This document shows, piece after piece, positions 1 to 6,051 of a DNA stretch of 8,932 nucleotides (positions are counted from its first letter, which is position 1; each line of letters opens with the position of its first letter). The stretch comes from Deltaproteobacteria bacterium (GTDB lineage Bacteria; SAR324; JACQKK01): positions 1 through 8,932 of the forward strand of contig JAOUPZ010000111.1 in the NCBI GenBank assembly GCA_029879595.1, read 5' to 3'. The position numbers and the translations under genes were made by a program. Below the pieces are notes generated by a model. It worked only from the letters and a program-made list of their open reading frames with translations. It ran no database searches and was not told the DNA's origin.

Positions 1-240
1 CGGGGCCTCGGCTGCCAGAACCGGCGCGGCACCAGACAGCCAGATCAGCACGCAGAATCCCAGCGCAGAGAACCCCCGCACGCAGAGTTTCAGCAAACAG
101 AAACCCTGGACACTGAAACCTTGAACACTGAAACCTCGAACACTAAAACCTCGAACACAGTAATCCCAGACACAGGGCCCCCACACCCGGAACCACCGGA
201 AAAAAAGCGCGGAAAACAGGGTGTTGTGCACCTGCGGCAT
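1..240 (-). CDS. N-terminal part of an exported protein with a repeat-built leader (runs off left edge)
   Basis: Reading leftwards from an ATG at 240, an open frame of 80 codons has no stop before the window edge. Residues 56-77 look like a Sec signal peptide: a hydrophobic core (ALGFCVLIWLSG) followed by AAPVLAA and then EAP, so cleavage after the Ala-Ala is likely. The ATG at 240 has a plausible Shine-Dalgarno sequence (AGGGTGA, 245-251). That start gives an unusually long N-region of about 55 residues, made largely of pentapeptide repeats. A shorter start at TTG 96 or GTG 81 would give an ordinary 24-29 residue signal peptide, but neither has a strong ribosome site. The frame opens about 30 bp beyond the terminator of the DUF3015 operon, and I see no clear promoter of its own. 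The mature protein lies outside the window, so its function is unknown. The signal peptide is fairly secure; the start is not. Confidence 0.5.
   Translation of the reverse strand, partial: MPQVHNTLFSALFFRWFRVWGPCVWDYCVRGFSVRGFSVQGFSVQGFCLLKLCVRGFSALGFCVLIWLSGAAPVLAAEAP
46..180. repeat. Degenerate 15-bp tandem repeat, about nine units
   Basis: A period of exactly 15 bp runs through this stretch. The best-conserved plus-strand units begin at 108, 123 and 138 (GAACACTGAAACCTC and close variants), with progressively degenerate units on both sides (starting at 48, 63, 78, 93, 153). On the minus strand the period keeps frame and encodes pentapeptides of the type GFSVR/GFSVQ, decaying to GFCLL, KLCVR, GFSAL and GFCVL. 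The array therefore runs directly into the hydrophobic core of the signal peptide. It may be a slippage-prone intergenic array that happens to be open, or a genuine expansion of the coding region. Confidence 0.75.
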
Positions 241-269
241 GGCTTCACCCTAATGATTCAAACCCGGGG

Positions 270-306
270 AAAAAAAAGCCCCTCCCTGCTGAGCGCGGAG
301 AGGGGC
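270..306 (-). terminator. Rho-independent terminator of the DUF3015 operon
   Basis: Read on the minus strand, GCCCCTC (300-306) pairs perfectly with GAGGGGC (278-284) and is followed at once by eight T residues (270-277). The hairpin begins 32 bp after the stop codon of the 338-859 gene, the usual place for an intrinsic terminator. It separates that gene from the ORF starting at 240. Confidence 0.88.
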
Positions 307-337
307 CTGTAAATACCTGTGTAGCAGACTGTCAACT

Positions 338-859
338 TCAGGAAACAGAGCAGGCGACGGCCAGGCGGTTATCCTTGCGCATTTCGCCCTTGAGCCCGTT
401 CAGCCAGGTCCTGGCGTCCTGTGCCTGCTCACTGAACAGCACCTCGTATTTTTCCTGTCCCATCCGGGAGAACGAGGTGACCGCCTCGCCGGAACAGCCC
501 ACCAGAGCCGCCATGGCGTCCAGGTACTGTCCCCGGCCCTGGGCCATGTCCTCGGCCAGGTTGTTGTAGTTCTGGGCCACGAATTCCTCCTGCAGCTGGT
601 CAATCTGGATGGTGGCTTCCGGGTTGCAGCCCAGGGTTCCACTCGTCATGCCGAAGGTGACCAGGGAGCCCAGCACGGCGCTGATGGCAAAATCGATCAC
701 CACCGCCACGACATGAGCATCCTTGCCGCTTTTTCCATCCATCACCACCTTGCCCACACCGCAGCTTGCTCCCTTTGAATCCGCCATGGCGGCGGGAGGA
801 ACGACCAGCGATACCATGGCCAGCAATGCAACGGCCGCACATAGTTTTTTCATCTTCAT
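338..859 (-). CDS. DUF3015-family periplasmic protein (second gene of the pair)
   Basis: This 173-residue protein begins with a signal peptide (lysines at 2, 4 and 5, hydrophobic core, probable cleavage after AAMA at residue 26). The mature part has the DUF3015 layout: an early CGVGK motif (Cys33), a TFGMTSGTLGC motif (Cys78), then a helical region with NNLAEDMAQGRGQYL (residues 99-113). The family's function is not known; members are small secreted or periplasmic proteins. Four cysteines (33, 78, 122, 170) match those of the upstream paralogue. Residues 50-68 are unusually hydrophobic compared with that paralogue. ATG 859 is preceded by AAGAGG 4 bp away; the ATG at 853 would have a spacing of 10 and cannot be excluded. 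The gene lies 56 bp downstream of its paralogue and is followed by a strong terminator, so the two are probably one transcript. Confidence 0.85.
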   Translation of the reverse strand: MKMKKLCAAVALLAMVSLVVPPAAMADSKGASCGVGKVVMDGKSGKDAHVVAVVIDFAISAVLGSLVTFGMTSGTLGCNPEATIQIDQLQEEFVAQNYNNLAEDMAQGRGQYLDAMAALVGCSGEAVTSFSRMGQEKYEVLFSEQAQDARTWLNGLKGEMRKDNRLAVACSVS

Positions 860-915
860 AGCACCTCTTTAGTGTGTTGAATCACGCAGTTTTGTTTAAT
901 TGTCTTAACCTGCAT

Positions 916-1398
916 TCAGGCGGCCCGGCATCCGGCCGAAAGCACCGGCTTTTCACTTATCGCCTGTTTCAGGTTTATCAGCAGGGAAGTTTCCTCCATC
1001 GGCCCTTCGCCGGTGAGCTGTTCGAACTTCTCCTGGGTCATCTGGGCAAACTGCCGATTCAATCCCTCGCAGCCCATGAGAGAGGCCAGGGTTTCCACAT
1101 ACTGCCCGCCACCCATGGCCATGTCCTTGGAAAGGTTGTCCATGTTGATGTGGATAAACTGCTTTTGCTCCAGCTCCAGCATGACCGTGCCGGAGGTGTC
1201 ACATTCCGAGGTTTCCGTGGTTATGGCCGAGGGCTGGGAAAAAGTCCCATTGGTGGTGTATGCCATCAGGTGGGCCGGTAGCCCCTTCTCTCCCTTCCAT
1301 ACCATCCTGCCAACACCGCAGCCGGGACCATCGGCACCGGCAAAGGCCAGGGGTGAAGAAGCCACGCAAAACACCAATAACAAGAGCACTTTTTTCAT
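916..1398 (-). CDS. DUF3015-family periplasmic protein (first gene of the pair)
   Basis: This 160-residue protein has a clear signal peptide (MKKVLLLLVF start, cleavage probably after AFA at residue 20). It then shows the DUF3015 pattern: GCGVGRMVWKGEKGLPAHL (residues 26-44), the TTNGTFSQ segment (48-55) typical of the family, and a second Cys in the ECDTSGT motif (66). A helical C-terminal half carries DNLSKDMAMGGGQYVETLASL (residues 87-107). Cysteines 27, 66, 110 and 157 are conserved in the downstream paralogue, suggesting two disulfides in the oxidising periplasm (inference). The start is supported by AGGGAG 8 bp upstream. It is the first gene of a two-gene unit with a probable promoter at 1494-1524. 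The biochemical function of the family is unknown. Confidence 0.87.
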   Translation of the reverse strand: MKKVLLLLVFCVASSPLAFAGADGPGCGVGRMVWKGEKGLPAHLMAYTTNGTFSQPSAITTETSECDTSGTVMLELEQKQFIHINMDNLSKDMAMGGGQYVETLASLMGCEGLNRQFAQMTQEKFEQLTGEGPMEETSLLINLKQAISEKPVLSAGCRAA

Positions 1399-1493
1399 AA
1401 CGGGAACTCCCTTTCAAATAAAGATGTTGACAGGGGCGCGAGCCATGGGTCCCGGTTCGCGTTTTCCGAAAGTTCTTTCTTCCGGTGCTCCTA

Positions 1494-1524
1494 ATCATAT
1501 GCCCCCCCGGCCCCGGGTTGTCAA
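1494..1524 (-). promoter_or_regulatory. Probable sigma70-type promoter for the DUF3015 pair
   Basis: On the minus strand, a consensus -35 TTGACA (1519-1524) is followed by TATGAT (1494-1499, five of six matches to TATAAT). The spacer is 19 bp, longer than ideal and very G/C-rich. It sits just past the ribF stop codon and about 95 bp before the first DUF3015 start, so it would separate the pair from ribF. No hairpin with a T-run was seen between ribF and this site. Confidence 0.42.
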
Positions 1525-1536
1525 TAATGGCCCCGG

Positions 1537-2460
1537 CTACATTCCTGCCAGAAACTCACGGGCCGCATCGGCATCGCGGGTGATCTGGGCCTTCAGATCA
1601 TCCAGTCCGGCGAAGGTGCGCTCCTCGCGCAGCCGGAGCAGCGGTATCACCTCCACCATCTCGTTGTAAATCTGTCCAGAGAACCCGAACAGGTGGGTTT
1701 CCAGCCAGGCCGTCCGGCCGTCAACCGTGGGCCGCATCCCATAGTTGGCCACCCCGCCATAGGTCTCGCCGCCATAATTCACCCGGCAGGCGTACACGCC
1801 GAAGGGCAGCACATATATTTCCTTGCAGCGCTGGTTGATGGTGGGGAAGCCCAGCTTGCGGCCCCGCCCGGCGTCCTGCTCCACCGTGGCCAGCACTGAG
1901 TAGGGGCGGCCCAGCAGATCCGTGGCCCGGGCAAAATCACATTTCAAGATGGCCTCGCGGATGGACGATGAGCTGACCTTTTCACCCTCATGCACATACT
2001 CCGGGAACACCTCCAGGTCGAAGCCATGCCGCAGGCTCAGTTCCTCCAGCAGGCCGGCCCCGCCCTGACGGCCCCGCCCGAAGTGGAAGTCGTAACCGAT
2101 GATCAGCTTTTTCACCTGAAAGTAGCCCAGCAGATATTCCTGCACGAAGTCCTCCGGCGGGGTGGCGGCCAGCTCGCGGGTGAACGGGATGAAATAGGCT
2201 GCGTCCAGGCCCAGCGACTGGAACAGATGCACCCGGTGGGCGATGCCGGTGATGATGGGCACACGGCGCTGGCCCAGCACCGACTGCGGGTGCGGCTGAA
2301 AGGTCATCAGCGCCCCGGTGGCGTCCAGGCGGGCCGCCTCTTCAACCACGCGGCGGATCAGGCCCTGGTGCCCCCGGTGAACCCCGTCAAAGTTGCCGAT
2401 GGTCAGCACGGCATTGTGCGGCCCGGGCTGATCAAGTTTTCTGAAGCGGAATATGTCCAT
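1537..2460 (-). CDS. ribF: Bifunctional riboflavin kinase / FAD synthetase
   Basis: This 307-residue cytoplasmic enzyme phosphorylates riboflavin to FMN and adenylylates FMN to FAD; its length is normal for RibF. The N-terminal FAD synthetase domain shows the nucleotidyltransferase signature GNFDGVHRGH (residues 22-31), TFQPHP (53-58) and SSSSIRE (163-169). The C-terminal kinase domain shows GRPYS (184-188), GRKLGFPTIN (200-209), PFGVYA (219-224), NYGMRPT (239-245) and ETHLFGFSG (254-262). All expected motifs are present. The start is fixed by an in-frame TAA directly before the ATG. The ribosome site is poor: the only purine-rich stretch (AGAAGGA) is about 20 bp upstream. Flavins from this enzyme would serve the organism's redox enzymes, but it is a universal housekeeping gene. 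Confidence 0.97.
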   Translation of the reverse strand: MDIFRFRKLDQPGPHNAVLTIGNFDGVHRGHQGLIRRVVEEAARLDATGALMTFQPHPQSVLGQRRVPIITGIAHRVHLFQSLGLDAAYFIPFTRELAATPPEDFVQEYLLGYFQVKKLIIGYDFHFGRGRQGGAGLLEELSLRHGFDLEVFPEYVHEGEKVSSSSIREAILKCDFARATDLLGRPYSVLATVEQDAGRGRKLGFPTINQRCKEIYVLPFGVYACRVNYGGETYGGVANYGMRPTVDGRTAWLETHLFGFSGQIYNEMVEVIPLLRLREERTFAGLDDLKAQITRDADAAREFLAGM

Positions 2461-2515
2461 TTAGGTGGCTGGCGTTCAATCCTTCTTCTGTACCCCTTGA
2501 GTCCTTTCCATGAGG

Positions 2516-2529
2516 ATCATTAAAATGAT
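2516..2529. promoter_or_regulatory. Inverted repeat overlapping the ribF promoter (operator candidate)
   Basis: ATCATT (2516-2521) and AATGAT (2524-2529) form a perfect 6-bp inverted repeat around two A's. It covers most of the predicted ribF -10 element and the likely transcription start, a typical position for a repressor site. It resembles a Fur box in composition, but the half-sites are in the opposite order, so no regulator is assigned. Confidence 0.35.
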
Positions 2530-2552
2530 AACCGTTTTTCATCCCTATTCAA
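2525..2552 (-). promoter_or_regulatory. Probable sigma70-type promoter for ribF
   Basis: On the minus strand, TTGAAT (2547-2552, four of six) is followed after 16 bp by TATCAT (2525-2530, five of six). A transcript from here would start near 2518 and carry a leader of about 58 nt before the ribF ATG. No FMN riboswitch is recognisable in so short a leader. Confidence 0.5.
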
Positions 2553-2789
2553 AACCTTCTGTTCCGGCGCGCAAACACCCTGGCAGATCAGGGCCTATCC
2601 GCAGACAATAAAGATTAAATATAAGATTATTTTATTGACTTGTGATTATGTACTTTGTTAATGACAAAATACTCGTTGGAAAATGACTCAATTATTTTGC
2701 GGGATAATTTGTCTCAAATACCTTGCAAGATGCTCCAGCGAAAAGGGTTGCTTCCTAGGGGGAAGTCTCGAGAAAACACATTCAATGCC
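2553..2789. other. AT-rich divergent intergenic region upstream of the cytochrome gene
   Basis: No gene is supported here. Positions 2605-2710 are strikingly AT-rich against the GC-rich surroundings, as expected of a promoter region. The best plus-strand promoter guess is TTGACT (2635-2640) with GTTAAT (2657-2662, spacer 16), which is weak. A second -10-like GATAAT lies at 2703-2708 without a good -35. An inverted repeat CAAAATA (2665-2671) / TATTTTG (2693-2699), 21 bp apart, could be an operator. A small CTTCC/GGAAG hairpin falls near 2750-2766. I looked for a c-di-GMP (GEMM) riboswitch, common upstream of multihaem cytochromes, and did not find its conserved core. Confidence 0.4.
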
Positions 2790-2803
2790 AGGAGGGGACG
2801 GCC

Positions 2804-4237
2804 ATGAAAACCTCGATTCGTAATCGCCGGTATTTTGTGCAGTTGCAGGGCCTGTTGCTTTTAACACTGATCGCACTGCTGGTGGGCTGTGGCGGTGAAG
2901 CCGAGAAATCCGACGTTGGCGGGGAGCCGGGTGATGACCCCTGTGCGAGTTATCAGTCCAGCAATCCGGCCGGCTGCGCCGCGTGTCATGCCACTGCCAA
3001 ATCCTGCAATATCAACACCCGGGCGGTCACCGCCGAATTCGCATATGCCAGCAGCCACATAAACCTGGCAGCGGCCGGCTACGCGGCACCGGGCGATATA
3101 GCCGATGCGGAGTGCCTGGTCTGTCACAATGAAACCGCCCATGGAGACGGAGCGGTGGACCTGGTCAACCTGAATGACAGTTCAACCCTGATACTGACCG
3201 GGGACCCCGACACGGACCCGGCAGCCGCGATGATTTTGAACGCTTTCTGCCAGGGTTGCCACGACAACGTGGGTGAGCCCTCAACACCGCCCTTTACCGA
3301 CATGCTGGTGCCCACGATGGTGGACAACACAGCCTGGACCAGCTCCTCCCACAACGGCGGAGCCACCAGTTGCTACGGCAACGGGGTGTTCGGCTGCCAT
3401 TCCTCCGGTCACGGCTCCAAAAAGATCGGCCTGCTGGCCCCCCATAATGTGGCCGCCAACGCCACCACCAGGCATGAAGAAGAAGAAGGCTTCTGTTTCA
3501 CCTGCCACGATGCCGACGGCCCGGCGGTTACAGACATGGGCTCCCGCTACGCCCTGCCGGTAAACTGGGTGATGCTCCCCACGGGATATAACATGTTGGA
3601 TACATTGAACGACCGGCACGATGTCATGCCCCCGGAGCAGGCCATCAGCGGGGCCAAGGTGGAGTGCATGAACTGCCACAACCCCCATGCCGACTCCCCT
3701 TTCCAGCCCTTCAATCCCGATCCGGACCCCCTGGACACGGCAAGCGCCACCGCCGGGATGTCACCGCTGAGCATGGCCTGCCTGGATTGCCATGACAACA
3801 CATACCCCGCAGAGGTTACGCCGCCCACAAACATGCTGGTCGATATCGATTTTTCATACTCGGGTTTTGATGCCCATGGCCCTGCAATTGCCAGTGGGCC
3901 AATTCTCTCCTGGCAGACCGGGGCTTATCCAGGGGGCTGGACGTTTGAATGCAACGATTGCCATGATCCCCACCCCTCCCCCGGTTTTCCGGGCGCAACC
4001 GCACCCACGAATTATTTCGGGCTGAAAACTCCTGTTACCGGCATGGGGGGTGAAGCACTGCTGGCCCTGGATGATTTATTTTACGACTACCTTATCCCCG
4101 ATTACTCATTCTCCACCTTTGACGGTGCGGACAATGCCAACAATGGCGCGTTTTACTGCAACACCTGCCATGACAGGCCCGGAATGTTCGATAAGGAAAA
4201 CTGCACTGGATGCCATGCACACAACGACAAGCTGTAA
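2804..4237 (+). CDS. Multihaem c-type cytochrome, outer-membrane-type lipoprotein
   Basis: This 477-residue protein has a lipoprotein signal peptide: a basic N-terminus, a hydrophobic stretch (17-27) and the lipobox LVGC, with lipidated Cys29. Nine CXXCH haem-binding motifs begin at residues 58, 104, 149, 231, 288, 326, 383, 452 and 467. An extra CX7CH element (190-199) might bind a tenth haem. Many other histidines (e.g. 85, 113, 183, 203, 214, 224, 272, 295, 358, 390) could be distal ligands, so bis-His haems are likely. Such proteins move electrons across the periplasm or at the outer surface; partners and acceptors cannot be told from sequence. It would need the cytochrome c maturation system. 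The start has a strong site, AGGAGG (2790-2795), 8 bp upstream. It is the only plus-strand gene here and stands alone, with no porin or quinone-oxidase gene beside it. Confidence 0.93.
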   Translation: MKTSIRNRRYFVQLQGLLLLTLIALLVGCGGEAEKSDVGGEPGDDPCASYQSSNPAGCAACHATAKSCNINTRAVTAEFAYASSHINLAAAGYAAPGDIADAECLVCHNETAHGDGAVDLVNLNDSSTLILTGDPDTDPAAAMILNAFCQGCHDNVGEPSTPPFTDMLVPTMVDNTAWTSSSHNGGATSCYGNGVFGCHSSGHGSKKIGLLAPHNVAANATTRHEEEEGFCFTCHDADGPAVTDMGSRYALPVNWVMLPTGYNMLDTLNDRHDVMPPEQAISGAKVECMNCHNPHADSPFQPFNPDPDPLDTASATAGMSPLSMACLDCHDNTYPAEVTPPTNMLVDIDFSYSGFDAHGPAIASGPILSWQTGAYPGGWTFECNDCHDPHPSPGFPGATAPTNYFGLKTPVTGMGGEALLALDDLFYDYLIPDYSFSTFDGADNANNGAFYCNTCHDRPGMFDKENCTGCHAHNDKL

Positions 4238-4275
4238 CAGGTGTGGGAGTAGGGGGGTAGTGCTTTCTGATAAAG

Positions 4276-4302
4276 GCTGCGGGGCGATTGTGGCCCCGCA
4301 GC
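4276..4302 (-). terminator. Perfect 10-bp hairpin between convergent genes
   Basis: GCTGCGGGGC (4276-4285) pairs perfectly with GCCCCGCAGC (4293-4302) around a 7-nt loop. It begins 2 bp after the exonuclease stop codon on the minus strand, where it is followed by CCTTTATC, a weak T-tract. On the plus strand it lies 38 bp after the cytochrome stop but has no T-run after it. It is best read as the exonuclease gene's terminator, possibly also a 3' end barrier for the cytochrome mRNA. Confidence 0.65.
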
Positions 4303-4303
4303 G

Positions 4304-4915
4304 CTAGTCGAACAGGCTCATCTGCTCGGCGGCGGGCTGCTCGGCGGTCTGCTTGAGCCCCAGGTCGATTTCCACCTTCTTTACTCCGGCGCGGGATTCG
4401 TAGAGCAGATAGCCGTTCTTCAGGGCGAACTCGTGCACGCCCCTGGTCACGGCCACATCCTGCTTGCAGTATTCGATGATGAGGTCCATGCGGCCCTCCT
4501 TATACCACCTGAGCGCCTGAAGCCCGTCGGCGGACTTGGCGGTTTCCAGGGTGGGCCGGGCGATGGAATCCAGCTTGAGGCGGTGCCCCAGGACATTGGT
4601 GACCTCGGTGAGGATATCCAGGTTGTTCAGGGCCTGCAGCTCCAGGTAGAGCCTGTGGCGCAGTTCGTTGGTGGGCTGGCTGCCCGCCACCACCCGCAGA
4701 TCGAACCCCACCGAGTTGAACCCCACGATGAGATCGCCCTTCTTCAGGTGTTCTATCAGGGCCGGTATCTGGTGCTCCAGGTAGACGTGATAGTCCTGGT
4801 CGGTGGTGTCGTAGATCACCCCCACGGACATGCCCATGTCCATGATGTTGCTCCAGCCGCCGACCTCATCGGCGGAGTATTTTGTTTCCAGGTCAAAATA
4901 GAGTAAGCGTGACAT
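4304..4915 (-). CDS. RNase H-like 3'-5' exonuclease with a C-terminal clamp-binding motif
   Basis: This small protein (203 residues from the start chosen) has the three exonuclease motifs of the DnaQ/RNase H-like fold. These are FDLET (Asp8, Glu10), VGFNSVGFD (Asn67, Asp72) and YCKQD (Tyr149, Asp153). The four acidic residues would bind two metal ions for hydrolysis of DNA or RNA ends. The pattern is nearest to the YprB / RNase_H_2-type families; the substrate is unknown. The last six residues, QMSLFD, match the beta sliding clamp-binding pentapeptide (QLxLF type), suggesting recruitment to the replication clamp. The open frame extends back to 5101, but that extension is basic and unlike the family. 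ATG 4915 has GGGGA at 5-bp spacing and places the first motif close to the N-terminus. A promoter lies at 5007-5035, and a hairpin follows the stop. Confidence 0.82.
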   Translation of the reverse strand: MSRLLYFDLETKYSADEVGGWSNIMDMGMSVGVIYDTTDQDYHVYLEHQIPALIEHLKKGDLIVGFNSVGFDLRVVAGSQPTNELRHRLYLELQALNNLDILTEVTNVLGHRLKLDSIARPTLETAKSADGLQALRWYKEGRMDLIIEYCKQDVAVTRGVHEFALKNGYLLYESRAGVKKVEIDLGLKQTAEQPAAEQMSLFD

Positions 4916-4957
4916 CCCTGTCCCCATGTGGTTGGCGTTTCCCTGGCGGGTGGCCCA

Positions 4958-4979
4958 CCGGCCGATGACCGACGGCCGG
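4958..4979 (-). promoter_or_regulatory. Stem-loop in the exonuclease leader
   Basis: CCGGCCG (4958-4964) and CGGCCGG (4973-4979) form a perfect 7-bp GC stem with an 8-nt loop. It lies between the predicted promoter (5007-5035) and the start codon (4915), about 43 nt upstream of the ATG. No T-run follows on the minus strand, so it is not an ordinary terminator. It may only stabilise the mRNA or hinder ribosome access. Confidence 0.35.
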
Positions 4980-5006
4980 AAATTCCTTCTGGATGGCCCT
5001 GTTACC

Positions 5007-5035
5007 ATGCTACTTAACCGGGCCTTCCTTTTCAA
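5007..5035 (-). promoter_or_regulatory. Probable sigma70-type promoter for the exonuclease gene
   Basis: On the minus strand, TTGAAA (5030-5035, five of six) is followed by a 17-bp spacer and TAGCAT (5007-5012, four of six). It lies in the 204-bp gap between the LpxH-like gene's stop and the exonuclease start, in a locally AT-rich patch. It suggests the exonuclease is transcribed separately. Confidence 0.45.
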
Positions 5036-5119
5036 TGTTTTTACTGTGTTTTTAACGGGATTGGGGCTGTGTTTAAAGCCGAATTTTAGGCCCTGTTCCA
5101 AGGGGGCGGCAGGAGATGC

Positions 5120-5932
5120 TCAGGCGGGAAACTCCAGCCACTCCTCGGCGCCATCCGGCCCCATGCGCAGCACGGTGCGGGTCCCCATCCAGTCCGGCAC
5201 CAGGGTCAGGCGGGCCCCGCCGCCCTTCTCCCCATACCCCCCCCGGGCGTGAAAATGACCCGCGTATATGGCCTGGCAGTCCGCCGGAGCCAGCCGGGCA
5301 AAGTCCCGCAGGTCCTGTTCCGGCAGGTGCAGGCGATGGCTCATGTTGGTCTGGCGGATGGTGCGCTCCAGCCGCTGGGCCAGACCCTGGGCCAGCCGGC
5401 CGGGCAGCAGCCGGAACAGCCATTCCAGGGGCGCGGAGCGGCTCAATGCCCGCCAGCGCAGGTAGGCGCTGTCCGCACGGTTGATAATATCGCCGTGGGT
5501 GAACAGGCTGCCCCGGCCCTGCCAGTCCAGCAGAAAGCCATCGTGGCAAACCTCGTCAAAGGGCAGTCCCCGCCTTTGCAGCAGGGCTTTGTCGCGGGGC
5601 AGGAAGAACTCGCGGTTGCCCACCACCAGCACCGTGCGCACCCCGCGGGAGCGCAGTTGCTCCAACCCTTCCAGCACCCTGCCGGCCTGGGCATCCCAGA
5701 ACCCGGGCAGGGCCAGCCACACCTGGAACAGGTCACCCAGCACAACGCACAGGCCCGGTCCTTCCAGCTCCCGCAGCATCTCCAGGAACGGCTCTGCGGG
5801 CGAGGCCGGGTCGCCCAGGTGGGCATCGGCCACCACATGCACATGGCGCGTGCCCGCAGGCGGGGCAAGCCGGGGCGGAGCCTTCAGCAGGGTCTGCCAC
5901 CGGGGGTCGGAAATCTGTTCTTCGCCAGCCAT
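5120..5932 (-). CDS. lpxH: LpxH-like UDP-2,3-diacylglucosamine diphosphatase (metallophosphoesterase)
   Basis: This 270-residue protein has the calcineurin-like phosphoesterase motifs in order: DAH (Asp36, His38), GDLF (Asp67), GNRE (Asn106, Arg107), HGD (His146) and GHFH (His226, His228). These bind two metal ions. The Arg in GNR, where most phosphoesterases have GNHD, and the segment after HGD (RADSAYLRWRAL) resemble LpxH. LpxH cleaves UDP-2,3-diacylglucosamine to lipid X in lipid A synthesis at the inner membrane. It is about 30 residues longer than E. coli LpxH, chiefly at the N-terminus. GNRE replaces the usual GNRD. ATG 5932 has AGGAGG 4 bp upstream (5937-5942), whereas the frame's earlier GTG at 6001 has none and lies in a repeat. 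No other lipid A gene is nearby, so a related phosphoesterase with another substrate remains possible. Confidence 0.8.
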   Translation of the reverse strand: MAGEEQISDPRWQTLLKAPPRLAPPAGTRHVHVVADAHLGDPASPAEPFLEMLRELEGPGLCVVLGDLFQVWLALPGFWDAQAGRVLEGLEQLRSRGVRTVLVVGNREFFLPRDKALLQRRGLPFDEVCHDGFLLDWQGRGSLFTHGDIINRADSAYLRWRALSRSAPLEWLFRLLPGRLAQGLAQRLERTIRQTNMSHRLHLPEQDLRDFARLAPADCQAIYAGHFHARGGYGEKGGGARLTLVPDWMGTRTVLRMGPDGAEEWLEFPA

Positions 5933-5997
5933 TCTTCCTCCTGGCCCATACGCCTCCTGAAACAATAGGGAGCCGCCGCCGTCATATGCCGCGTTAT

Positions 5998-6051
5998 GCA
6001 CTGGTCTTAGCTTGCACTGGTCTTAGCTTGCACTGGTCTTAGCTTGCACTG
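5998..6051. repeat. 16-bp tandem repeat, three perfect copies plus a partial one
   Basis: GCACTGGTCTTAGCTT occurs at 5998-6013, 6014-6029 and 6030-6045 without any mismatch, followed by the first six bases again (6046-6051). There are no spacers, so it is not CRISPR. It lies about 65 bp upstream of the LpxH-like start and 50 bp past the ParB-like stop. Perfect identity suggests recent slippage, or a repeated binding site. Copy number may vary between strains. Confidence 0.92.

Noticed and set aside
121..312. Plus-strand ORF rich in Thr, Ser and Asn repeats
   Set aside because: It is the other strand of the 15-bp repeat and the terminator; composition is an artefact of the repeat and no ribosome site is present.
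1013..1669. Long plus-strand ORF of 218 codons
   Set aside because: It lies antisense to a DUF3015 gene and the end of ribF, both of which have clear family motifs; its protein is low-complexity and resembles nothing.
2511..2532. Fur box near the ribF promoter
   Set aside because: The half-sites ATCATT and AATGAT are in the reverse order to the Fur consensus and the centre does not fit.
2695..2790. c-di-GMP (GEMM) riboswitch upstream of the cytochrome gene
   Set aside because: Expected from context, but the conserved core of the class could not be found in the leader.
4916..5101. N-terminal extension of the exonuclease frame
   Set aside because: The 62 extra residues are basic and featureless, overlap the predicted promoter, and the internal ATG at 4915 has a well-placed ribosome site just before the first catalytic motif.
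5249..5968. Plus-strand ORF of 239 codons opposite the LpxH-like gene
   Set aside because: High-GC antisense frame; the minus-strand reading has all the phosphoesterase motifs and a good ribosome site.
5998..6051. CRISPR array
   Set aside because: The 16-bp units are directly adjacent with no spacers, and no cas gene is present.
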